14,985 nt of DNA from Acuticoccus sp039189655 (GTDB lineage Bacteria > Pseudomonadota > Alphaproteobacteria > Rhizobiales > Amorphaceae): NCBI GenBank assembly GCA_039189655.1, contig JBCCYN010000117.1:1-14985 (forward strand), read 5' to 3'. This document shows, one piece after another, positions 8,111 to 14,755 of the stretch. The notes beneath the pieces are model-generated. The model searched no databases, was not told the DNA's origin, and saw only the letters and a program-made list of their open reading frames with translations. The position numbers and the translations under genes were made by a program. How positions within the stretch are numbered: position 1 is the first letter of the stretch; each line of letters opens with the position of its first letter.

Positions 8111-8239
8111 ATGGGATGGACGCCATACATCGTCTCTTGGGCGAAGAATAAGATGACCGCCACCGCTGCCGTCGGCCATTGCCTGAAAAACAAAAGCTTC
8201 GTCGACGCGCCGCGGCAGCTACAGGAAGTAAAAGCGTGA
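8111..8239 (+). CDS. Possible 42-codon small protein between amidohydrolase and adaptor
   Basis: The frame starts at ATG 8111, four bases after the amidohydrolase stop, and ends at TGA 8237-8239, which overlaps the adaptor ATG as TGATG. The sequence (MGWTPYIVSWAKNK...LQEVKA) has no signal, TM segment or recognised domain. The ribosome binding site is poor. An in-frame ATG at 8153 with GAAGAATAAG before it is an alternative start. Position and the TGATG junction favour a translated frame that couples to the adaptor; the weak start and lack of a recognised family argue against it. It may simply be a leader. Confidence 0.35.
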   Translation: MGWTPYIVSWAKNKMTATAAVGHCLKNKSFVDAPRQLQEVKA

Positions 8240-9063
8240 TGCGGATAGCAGCCATTCTGGCCGCGCTAGTGGTGTTCGCGCGACCCGCCCTGGCCGACGA
8301 GTTCGTCTTTCCGGGGCTGATTGAACCATCCAACCGGGGGGTCCTGTCGAGCCATATTGATGGAGTGGTGGCAGCGGTGAATTTTCGGGGCGGAGAAACC
8401 GTTGTGAAGGGTCAGCCCCTCATCGACCTTGATCCGGCGGACGCCCAACTTGCCATGCGCGCGGCCGAGGCGCGGCTTGCGGAAGCCGAGGCCTTGCTTG
8501 GAGGCGCTCGCCGAAACGCGGGCCGGCAAGAAGAACTTTTGAGCCGCGGTGTTACCCCCGATGCGGTGGCCGGCCGTGCGCGCACTGCCCTCGCCGCTGC
8601 GCAGGCGGCTGTGGCCCTTGCGCAGGCGGAGCGGGACCGTGCTCAGCTCGACGTGACGCGCACCACCATCCGCGCGCCGGTGTCGGGTGTCATTACGCCG
8701 TCCAACGTGGCGGTGGGCAATTTCGTGGAAGCCGAGGCCGGGCCGCCCCTTGCGGCGATCCTCACCCTCGATCCCGTGCTTGTTGCCTATGACGTGCCCT
8801 ATGCTGACAGGGTCGCGGCCCTTCGAGGAAGCAGCGCCGCCAACTTGGAGGAGCTGTTTGACCGCATTGAGTTGACGCTGACGCTACCGGGCGGTGCCAC
8901 CTATCCGTACACTACAAAGCCCGAATATGCCTCCGCCGAGCTGGACCCTGAGACCGGTGCGCTCACGGTTTGGGCGACGGTGGCCAATCCCGACACCGTG
9001 CTGCGGCCGGGCCTTCGCATCACCGTCACCTCCACCGTTCGCCCCGCGGGCTCGGCCCAATGA
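8239..9063 (+). CDS. HlyD/RND-type periplasmic adaptor (membrane fusion protein), short form
   Basis: This 274-residue secreted adaptor would link an inner-membrane pump to the outer envelope. The signal peptide spans residues 1-19 (ARPALA-DE). The first lipoyl half is at about 34-65 (SSHIDGVVAAVNFRGGETVV), an alpha-hairpin rich in Ala/Arg/Glu at about 66-140, and the second lipoyl half at 142-165 (TTIRAPVSGVITPSNVAVG). A beta-barrel ends in VLRPGLRITVTSTV. It lacks the membrane-proximal domain usual in 350-400-residue adaptors. ATG 8239 is chosen because it gives a clean signal peptide and follows AGGAAG; an upstream TTG in frame (8179) would spoil both. It overlaps the MFS gene by ATGA, so it most likely works with that exporter. 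No RND pump or outer-membrane factor is in the window. Confidence 0.88.
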   Translation: MRIAAILAALVVFARPALADEFVFPGLIEPSNRGVLSSHIDGVVAAVNFRGGETVVKGQPLIDLDPADAQLAMRAAEARLAEAEALLGGARRNAGRQEELLSRGVTPDAVAGRARTALAAAQAAVALAQAERDRAQLDVTRTTIRAPVSGVITPSNVAVGNFVEAEAGPPLAAILTLDPVLVAYDVPYADRVAALRGSSAANLEELFDRIELTLTLPGGATYPYTTKPEYASAELDPETGALTVWATVANPDTVLRPGLRITVTSTVRPAGSAQ

Positions 9064-10667
9064 GCCCCGACACCACCCGCGCCGCTGCGCCGTCTGCGAT
9101 GGCGCCCTTCGGCCATCGTGCCTTCACCCTCCTTTGGGTCGCCACCGTCGTCTCCAACATCGGCACATGGATGAACGATGTGGGCGCCGGTTGGCTCATG
9201 ACGGAGCTGTCGCCCTCGCCGCTCATGGTGGCTGCCGTTCAGAGCGCGACAACGCTGCCGGTGTTTTTGTTTGCACTCGTGGCGGGCGCCCTTGCCGACA
9301 TCGTCGACCGAAGGCGGCTTCTTCTTACGGTGAACCTTGCGATGGCACTGGCGGCAACGCTGCTCGCAATCCTCGTCCAATTCGGGCTGATGACGCCCTC
9401 GCTGCTTCTTCTGTTCACCTTCCTTTTCGGAACGGGGGCGGCGTTCATGGCGCCGGCGTGGCAGGCGGTGGTCCCGGCACTGGTGCCGCGGTCTGAACTC
9501 TCCTCCGCCATTGCGCTCAATTCCATGGGCATCAATGTGAGCCGCGCCATCGGGCCGGCGCTGGCCGGCGTGCTCATTGTGGCGGCGGGCCTTGCGGCGC
9601 CGTTCGCGGTGAACGCGGCCAGTTTCGTCGCCATCCTGGCCGCGCTCCTGTGGTGGCGTCCGCACGCGGAGGAAAAGACCGGTTTGCCGCCCGAACGGGT
9701 GTTTGGGGCCGTGCGGCTCGGCCTGAGCTTTGCGGCCGCAAGCCGCCCGCTGCGGGCTACTGTGACCCGTGCGGCTGCGTTTTTCATCTTCGCCAGCGCG
9801 TTCTGGGCAATGCTTCCCCTTATTGCCCGCGATGTGCTGGCCGGTGGCCCCACCCTTTACGGTCTCCTCATGGGCGCGGTGGGCGCAGGTGCGGTGTTGG
9901 GCGCGTTGGCTCTGCCGGTACTTAAAGCTCGGTGGGGGGCGGACGGCACCGTCGCCGCCGGGACTATTGGAACCGCCCTGGTGTTGGTTCTCCTCGCAGT
10001 GGTGCCCGTCCAAGGGGTTGCCCTGGCGGCAGCGGCGGTCGCCGGTGTGTCTTGGATAGCGGTGCTTTCCAGCCTCAACGTTTCGGCGCAAACCGCGCTA
10101 CCGGACTGGGTGCGTGCCCGCGGGCTCTCCATCTACCTCACCGTGTTCTTCGGTGCGATGGCTATGGGGAGCCTCCTTTGGGGGCAGGTGGCGGCGTCCT
10201 TCGGAATTTCTGGCGCGCTCCTGGTGGCCGCGGCGGGTGCTTTGGCGATGCTGCCACTGGTGACGCGTTTTCGCCTCAGCGAGGGCGCAGCCATCAACCA
10301 CGTCCCGTCGATGCACTGGCCTGCGCCGATCCTTTTCGATGGGGCCGATGCCGCCAAAGGCCCGGTGATCATCCGCGTTGAGTACCGGGTAGGTGCCCCT
10401 GAGCGCGCGGCCTTTGCCCAACTCATGACGGAACTCTCTAGCAGCCGTCGGCGTGGCGGCGGCTACCGTTGGACGCTCATGCAAGACGCCGCCGATCCGA
10501 ATAGATTTGTGGAAGAGTGGCTTGAAGGTTCGTGGCTCGACCACCAGCGCCACCACGCCCGGGTCAGCGAAGCCGACCGCGCCTTGCAGCAGAAGATCGC
10601 CGAGCTTCTGGGTCTCGATGCCTCGCCGCCGGCGGAGCATTTTCTCACGCCCCGCCTATCGCCTTAG
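9060..10667 (+). CDS. MFS exporter (EntS/MFS_3 type) with C-terminal ABM-like domain
   Basis: This 535-residue inner-membrane exporter has about 12 hydrophobic segments over residues 20-402. The first half carries the loop signature GALADIVDRRRLLL (76-89) and FGTGAAFMAPAWQAVVPALVPR (123-144), typical of the enterobactin exporter-like MFS_3 branch. Residues about 420-535 are soluble (GPVIIRVEYRV...FVEEWLEGSWLDHQRHHARV) and resemble the ferredoxin-like fold of antibiotic-biosynthesis monooxygenase domains; such tails are known in this MFS branch. The start ATG overlaps the adaptor stop (ATGA), so translation is coupled. The likely role is proton-driven export of the compound sensed by the MarR protein or of a hydrolysis product. 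The substrate is unknown. Confidence 0.92.
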   Translation: MSPDTTRAAAPSAMAPFGHRAFTLLWVATVVSNIGTWMNDVGAGWLMTELSPSPLMVAAVQSATTLPVFLFALVAGALADIVDRRRLLLTVNLAMALAATLLAILVQFGLMTPSLLLLFTFLFGTGAAFMAPAWQAVVPALVPRSELSSAIALNSMGINVSRAIGPALAGVLIVAAGLAAPFAVNAASFVAILAALLWWRPHAEEKTGLPPERVFGAVRLGLSFAAASRPLRATVTRAAAFFIFASAFWAMLPLIARDVLAGGPTLYGLLMGAVGAGAVLGALALPVLKARWGADGTVAAGTIGTALVLVLLAVVPVQGVALAAAAVAGVSWIAVLSSLNVSAQTALPDWVRARGLSIYLTVFFGAMAMGSLLWGQVAASFGISGALLVAAAGALAMLPLVTRFRLSEGAAINHVPSMHWPAPILFDGADAAKGPVIIRVEYRVGAPERAAFAQLMTELSSSRRRGGGYRWTLMQDAADPNRFVEEWLEGSWLDHQRHHARVSEADRALQQKIAELLGLDASPPAEHFLTPRLSP

Positions 10668-10728
10668 GGCAAGAACACTCCGGAAGGGATGTGTCCAGCC
10701 AAGAAGATACCTCTAGTTCCTAAGTCGT

Positions 10729-10762
10729 TCGGTTTCGGAGCCACAGTTCTCCGAAAGACCGA
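10729..10762 (+). terminator. Candidate transcription terminator after the MFS gene
   Basis: A 12-bp stem, TCGGT + TTCGGAG pairing CTCCGAA + ACCGA with a 2-nt bulge, has an 8-nt loop (CCACAGTT) and starts 62 bp after the MFS stop. No U tract follows, so it is either a weak intrinsic terminator or a 3'-end stabilising hairpin. Confidence 0.4.
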
Positions 10763-10820
10763 CGTCGACCGTTTGAAAATCGCTGAACGCAAGATTTAAT
10801 GACGGTTTGTCTGCCTTCCC

Positions 10821-10852
10821 ACATACAGCGCGAAGATCTTCGCGCTGTATGT
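10821..10852. repeat. 32-bp perfect palindrome between convergent genes
   Basis: ACATACAGCGCGAAGA followed directly by its exact reverse complement, centred on AGATCT. As RNA it folds into a 14-bp stem with a 4-nt loop on either strand. It lies 153 bp after the MFS stop (+) and 52 bp after the orphan-gene stop (-). It could be a bidirectional terminator, but neither side has a T run. A protein-binding or recombination site is the alternative. Confidence 0.6.
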
Positions 10853-10904
10853 TAGATTGCTGCCGGCACTTTAGCGAAGACGAGGGCAATCCCTCACGCG
10901 TTGT

Positions 10905-11705
10905 CTATGGTTGTACCCAATCTTGGTACCAATCGTGGACTGGTTTATGAGTGCTCTTTATAGACTTTATGAGCACGTCATGGACAAGTCCTCCGGCTCG
11001 CTTCACCGCGCCCGCCTTTGCAGTTTTACCAAAGAACAGCTGAATCATTTTTTTGTGCAGTTCACGATTTAGCCCGGCAAGCTTCGACCTTGCTGTGCTT
11101 GGGCGAATTAAATCGAGCTCAATGTAGTGGTACATACTGGCGTTCCAGTCAGCTACGGCGCGCTCGAGAATATCGGAATGACCCGCGAATTGTTCGAAAA
11201 CTGAAGGGGTAAGATAGTGAAACGCCTCGAAAATAACCCGGTCTCGCTCGCGCAATACCCAGACCAATTGCTCTCTTGTCTCGGCAGTCCAAGGCGCGCC
11301 GTTAGACAGATTAATATTTATGTAGAACCTGTTACCGAAACGTCTGCGATATAGCCCTCTCTCCACGTCCCCAACTGCTGCTCTTTCCCAAAAATTCACG
11401 GCTTCTTCGCAAAGCCACAAAGGAGGTGGTCGAACTCTGGTGCGACCTGCGTCTTCCACTTGGCAATACCGTGCGATCTCACCCATGCTTTTGAAGAATT
11501 TTTCGAACGTGTCAAATCTTTGGGTGTTTCTATTGGTTCTCGCATCTGTCCGAGTCATCGGATTTCCAGTAATCGTCGCGTATTGAATATTACCGTTTGA
11601 TCTGACGAATTCTGTTTCAAAGGAGGGGGCCATCTTCTTGATGGCACGAGACCAATGGCCAATCTGCGACATCTTCACATAGTCTACAGTTCCGAAATCA
11701 CCCAT
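10905..11705 (-). CDS. Orphan hypothetical protein, 266 residues, AT-rich gene
   Basis: I do not recognise this protein. It has no signal peptide or TM segment and looks soluble and largely helical. Notable parts are a central WLCEEAVNFWERAAVGDVERGLYRRRFGNRFYININLSN stretch (split here as two runs, about 97-116 and 117-135), a charged middle (about 140-160), and a basic C-terminal third (SKLAGLNRELHKKMIQLFF, about 207-225) rich in Lys, His and Trp. No catalytic motif stands out. G+C is visibly lower than in flanking genes (one sampled 60-base line is about 45%), pointing to recent acquisition. The start is well supported: GGAATAATT-ATG and a near-consensus promoter 35-63 bp upstream. It stands alone, convergent with the MFS operon and downstream of cobA on the same strand. 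A defence or mobile-element cargo role is possible but unproven. Confidence 0.75.
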   Translation of the reverse strand: MGDFGTVDYVKMSQIGHWSRAIKKMAPSFETEFVRSNGNIQYATITGNPMTRTDARTNRNTQRFDTFEKFFKSMGEIARYCQVEDAGRTRVRPPPLWLCEEAVNFWERAAVGDVERGLYRRRFGNRFYININLSNGAPWTAETREQLVWVLRERDRVIFEAFHYLTPSVFEQFAGHSDILERAVADWNASMYHYIELDLIRPSTARSKLAGLNRELHKKMIQLFFGKTAKAGAVKRAGGLVHDVLIKSIKSTHKPVHDWYQDWVQP

Positions 11706-12064
11706 AATTATTCCAATTAGATAAAAAATTCAGGCGGAAATCATACTTTAGAGTAGCTTTTGAATCAATTGATCTGGGTTCTATCTTAGATTGTATCGGT
11801 GCGCTGACAACTAAGAAGACTGATCCAAGACTTTCATTTGATTTCAGCTTTGAGGCCAGTATTTCGTATCTGCTGTCGGTTGTGTTTGCAGTCGGGAAGT
11901 GAGCCGCTTTGTCACACGCCCCCGTAGCGCTTGGCAGCCTGACAGCGTGCGTGGCAACGCTGACGTCCGGTGAGGGGCACAACAGGAAAGTCTGCCCCCG
12001 ATGCCGCGGCACCAATGTTCCGCTGCCTATTGAGCGTGCAAGCGCTCGTATGGGGAGGCAGGTA
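11706..12064. other. 359-bp intergenic interval: AT-rich promoter half, GC-rich stem-loop half
   Basis: The left half (to about 11880) is AT-rich and holds the orphan-gene promoter. The right half is GC-rich and packed with short inverted repeats: CAGCGT/ACGCTG (11943-11948, 11957-11962), GGGGCA/TGCCCC (11974-11979, 11993-11998), the palindrome TGCCGCGGCA (12002-12011), and GAGCG/CGCTC (12032-12036, 12043-12047) nested inside TGCCT/AGGCA (12024-12028, 12056-12060). The last lies just after the cobA stop and may terminate cobA, although no T run follows. A minus-strand open frame crosses the interval (11698-12138) but overlaps the cobA end and lacks coding character, so I do not call it. Confidence 0.5.
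11740..11768 (-). promoter_or_regulatory. Sigma-70-type promoter of the orphan gene
   Basis: Read on the minus strand: TTGATT (11768-11763), exactly 17 bp, then TATGAT (11745-11740). Both hexamers differ from consensus at one or two positions. Transcription should begin near 11733, giving a leader of about 27 nt before ATG 11705. It is the best promoter in the window and supports independent expression of this gene. Confidence 0.75.
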
Positions 12065-12925
12065 TCAACCCATGAGGCCGGCGCTGGCGGCAGCGTCGTA
12101 CCAGGCGAAACGATCCGCGTAGGGAACCGTGGCGCCAACGACGATGATCGCCGGCGTTGGAAGCGTCCTCGGCGTTGCCGCCTCTGCCAAAGTCAGCGCG
12201 ATGTGGGTCTGGCTCGGCAGGGTCGCATCGGCAATGACTGCCACCGGGTCATGGGCGGGCCGACCGGCGGCAAGGAGGCGCTCGGCAATGGTCGCCAGGT
12301 GCTTGACCGCCATATACATCACTAGCACCGGTGCCGAGTGCGCCACCTGCGGCCAGTCGATGGCTGTGGGGAGCGCGCCCGTAAGGTCGTGCCCGGTGAG
12401 GAAGGTGACGGACTGGTTGGCATCGCGATGGGTTGCCGGAATGCCTGCATAGGCGAGCCCGCCGAGGCCCGCCGAGACCCCCGGCACGATCCGGAAGGGA
12501 ATGCCTGCACGCTTGAGCGCCTCGCACTCTTCGCCGCCGCGCCCGAACATGAACGGGTCGCCGCCCTTGAGGCGCAGCACCCGATGGCCGGCCTGGGCTT
12601 CCTCGATGAGCCGGTCGGCAATGTCGGACTGGTTCACCGAGGGCTTTCCGCCGCGCTTGCCGGCATGGATGAGCCGCGCGCCGGACGCCCAATGCAAAAT
12701 CTCGTTCCCCACCAGACTATCGTGGACGACCACATCCGCATGAAAAAGGGCGTGGGCGGCAAGGAGGGTCAACAACCCGGGGGCGCCGGGGCCGGCTCCG
12801 GTGAGCCACACCGTGCCTGGCAAAAATTTTGGGAAGGGCGCTTGGTCGAGTTCAGAAAAACGTTTGCGCTTTTCCTGGGAAGACCATTTTGCAGCCCGGG
12901 GCGGCACGTCTTGGCGGGCGCTCAT
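12065..12925 (-). CDS. cobA: Uroporphyrinogen-III C-methyltransferase (SUMT)
   Basis: CobA methylates uroporphyrinogen III at C2 and C7 with S-adenosylmethionine to give precorrin-2, the entry step to cobalamin. The 286-residue protein carries the tetrapyrrole methylase signatures: GTVWLTGAGPGAPGLLTL (37-54), HADVVVHDSLV (62-72), RLKGGDPFMFGRGGEE (118-133), VPGVSA (147-152) and GIPATHRD (161-168). It is single-domain; no CysG-type dehydrogenase/chelatase part is fused. An N-terminal extension of about 36 polar, basic residues precedes the domain. ATG 12925 has GGAG at 7-nt spacing on the minus strand. It is divergent from cbiD with no gap between starts. No cobalamin riboswitch was recognised upstream. 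Confidence 0.95.
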   Translation of the reverse strand: MSARQDVPPRAAKWSSQEKRKRFSELDQAPFPKFLPGTVWLTGAGPGAPGLLTLLAAHALFHADVVVHDSLVGNEILHWASGARLIHAGKRGGKPSVNQSDIADRLIEEAQAGHRVLRLKGGDPFMFGRGGEECEALKRAGIPFRIVPGVSAGLGGLAYAGIPATHRDANQSVTFLTGHDLTGALPTAIDWPQVAHSAPVLVMYMAVKHLATIAERLLAAGRPAHDPVAVIADATLPSQTHIALTLAEAATPRTLPTPAIIVVGATVPYADRFAWYDAAASAGLMG

Positions 12926-14013
12926 TGAAGAACTCCGAAAGAAAACTGCGCTCCGGCTGGACCACAGGCGCTTGCGCCACGGCGGCCACCAAGGCGGCGT
13001 TTGTGGCGCTCCACACCGAGGAGTTTCCCGACCCGGTGGCGGTGACCTTGCCGCGCGGCGGATCGGCGGCTTTTGCCCTCGCCCACGAAAAGCGCGCGCA
13101 GGATTGGGCCGAAGCGGGCGTCATCAAGGACGCGGGCGATGATCCTGACGTCACCCATGGTGCTCTGATCCTGGCAAAGGTGTGGAGAGGTGACGGGGTC
13201 GGCATAAAATTCGCCGCCGGCAATGGGGTCGGTACCGTGACGCGGCCGGGCCTGCCCCTTGCGGTGGGAGAGCCAGCCATCAACCCCGTGCCCCGCCAAA
13301 TGATGCAAGCGGCCATTGAGGAGGCCGCGGCGGAGCTTGGCGTGGCGCCCACAGCCCACGTGACGCTTTCGATCCCCGGCGGCGAGGCTTTGGCGGCCAA
13401 AACCTGGAACCCGCGCCTTGGCATTGTCGGCGGCCTCTCGGTGCTGGGCACCACCGGCATCGTGACGCCCTATTCGTGCGCGGCGTGGATCCATTCCATC
13501 CATCGCGGGGTCGATGTGGCGCGGGCGGAGGGGCTTTTTCATGTGGCAGCCTCCACCGGCTCCACCTCCGAGCGCACGGCCCAAGAAGCCCTTGGCCTAC
13601 CCGACCACGCCATGATCGATATGGGTGACTTTGCCGGTGGGCTGCTAAAATATTTACGCACCCATCCGGTGCCGCGCCTCACCATTGCCGGAGGTTTTGC
13701 AAAGCTCGCAAAACTTGCCGCCGGGGCCCTCGATCTGCACTCTGCCCGCTCCACCGTAGATATGGAACGCTTGGCGGGATGGGCTCGAGAGGCCGGGGCG
13801 GTTGAGACGCTGGCGCTGGAGGTCGGTGCCGCACCCACAGCCATGGCTGCCCTTGAGGCCAGTCGCGGACGGGTGGATCTTGCCGGGGCGGTCGCAACCC
13901 GGGCGCGGGAGACAGCACAAGAAGTCTTGCGCGGCGCGGCCGTCAGCGTTGATATCATGGTGGTGGATAGGTCGGGCGCCATCGTTGCCCATCGCGAAGC
14001 CGGAGCGGCGTAA
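12925..14013 (+). CDS. cbiD: Cobalt-precorrin-5B C1-methyltransferase
   Basis: CbiD places the C1 methyl group on the corrin ring using S-adenosylmethionine, doing the job CobF does in the classical aerobic pathway. The 362-residue form matches the family length. Motifs are SGWTTGACATAATKAAF (10-26), DAGDDPDVTHG (69-79), INPVPRQM (119-126), LSIPGGE (148-154) and GLSVLGTTGIVTPYS (170-184). I chose TTG 12925 because family members start a few residues before R-x-G-W-T-T-G-A-C. Another TTG at 12889 has a better site (GGGAAG, 6-nt spacing) and would add 12 residues and overlap cobA by 37 bp; TTG 12829 is less likely. Its stop overlaps the cobK start (TAATG), so the two are translationally coupled. 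Confidence 0.93.
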   Translation: MKNSERKLRSGWTTGACATAATKAAFVALHTEEFPDPVAVTLPRGGSAAFALAHEKRAQDWAEAGVIKDAGDDPDVTHGALILAKVWRGDGVGIKFAAGNGVGTVTRPGLPLAVGEPAINPVPRQMMQAAIEEAAAELGVAPTAHVTLSIPGGEALAAKTWNPRLGIVGGLSVLGTTGIVTPYSCAAWIHSIHRGVDVARAEGLFHVAASTGSTSERTAQEALGLPDHAMIDMGDFAGGLLKYLRTHPVPRLTIAGGFAKLAKLAAGALDLHSARSTVDMERLAGWAREAGAVETLALEVGAAPTAMAALEASRGRVDLAGAVATRARETAQEVLRGAAVSVDIMVVDRSGAIVAHREAGAA

Positions 14014-14738
14014 TGCCGAACATCCTTGTCCTGGGCGGCACCGGCGAAGCGCGGGCCCTTTGCGATCGGCTCACCGAGCGCGGGACGCCCTACGTTGTGT
14101 CGCTCGCTGGCGGGACCGACGCGCACTATCCGGGCAAGGTGCGCGTTGGCGGGTTCGGCGGTGTGGAGGGGATCAAGCACGCCATCGCTGCGGACGGTTA
14201 CTCCGTCATCGTCGACGCCACCCACCCGTTCGCGCAGGTGATCAGCGTCAATGCGCGCGCGGCGGCAAGGGCCATGGGCATCCGCTATTTTCGCCTGGAG
14301 CGGCGGCCTTGGCGTCGTGCGTCGGCGGATCGATGGGTGGACGTTCGCTCCATGGACGAAGCGGCTGAGCGCATCGCATCGGGTTCGGTGGTGTTCCTCG
14401 CCGTTGGCGTGGGAGGCCTCGCGCCATTCTTGCCTCGGCTGGACTTGAAACTGGTCATCCGCGCCATCGCTCCGCCCGATGTGGGCGACCATCCGGACGT
14501 CACTGTGGTGTCCGATCGCGGCCCGTTCGTCGTTGACGACGAGCGTGACCTTTGGGATCGATTCGAATTCGATTCCCTGGTGACGAAGAATTCCGGTGGC
14601 GAGGCCACCGCCGCAAAGCTGTTGGTGGCGCGGGAGCGGCGCACCCTCGTCTACATGGTGAGGCGACCCGAGGGGCAGCCTCGACCCAACGCGGAGAACG
14701 TCGACCAGATGATGGCGAAGCTTCGGCGCTATACTTGA
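14013..14738 (+). CDS. cobK: Precorrin-6A reductase
   Basis: CobK reduces precorrin-6A to precorrin-6B with NADPH. The 241-residue protein has the family marks: ILVLGGTGEARAL (4-16) at the N-terminus, SLAGGTDAHYPGKVRVGGFGG (30-50, split by the family-specific G-G-F-G), VDATHPFA (67-74) and VTKNSGGEAT (190-199). The 1-base overlap with cbiD (TAATG) indicates one operon. It converges with the cobM end, 17 bp away. The anaerobic homologue is called CbiJ; CobK is preferred because the neighbouring gene is of the cobM type. Confidence 0.94.
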   Translation: MPNILVLGGTGEARALCDRLTERGTPYVVSLAGGTDAHYPGKVRVGGFGGVEGIKHAIAADGYSVIVDATHPFAQVISVNARAAARAMGIRYFRLERRPWRRASADRWVDVRSMDEAAERIASGSVVFLAVGVGGLAPFLPRLDLKLVIRAIAPPDVGDHPDVTVVSDRGPFVVDDERDLWDRFEFDSLVTKNSGGEATAAKLLVARERRTLVYMVRRPEGQPRPNAENVDQMMAKLRRYT

Positions 14739-14755
14739 TCCGCTACGGTGCGTCG

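Noticed and set aside
8901..10091. 396-codon antisense open frame across adaptor and MFS genes
   Set aside because: Same cause: extremely basic, repetitive His/Arg composition and no recognisable start or domain.
11881..12000. Plus-strand resemblance to a cobalamin riboswitch: GGGAAGTGAG, CTGCCCCCG and a B12-box-like CAGGAAAGTCTGCC
   Set aside because: The conserved CAACTGT-type core is missing, the order of elements does not fit, and it would read antisense into cobA rather than into a cob gene start.
11971..12012. GGAAAGTC beside GC-rich stems, like the conserved start of RNase P RNA
   Set aside because: Only the short motif matches; the remaining conserved regions and length are not present.
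11698..12138. 146-codon minus-strand open frame overlapping the orphan-gene start by 8 bp
   Set aside because: It overlaps the cobA 3' end, runs through stem-loops and the orphan-gene promoter, and reads as low-complexity unlike a real protein.
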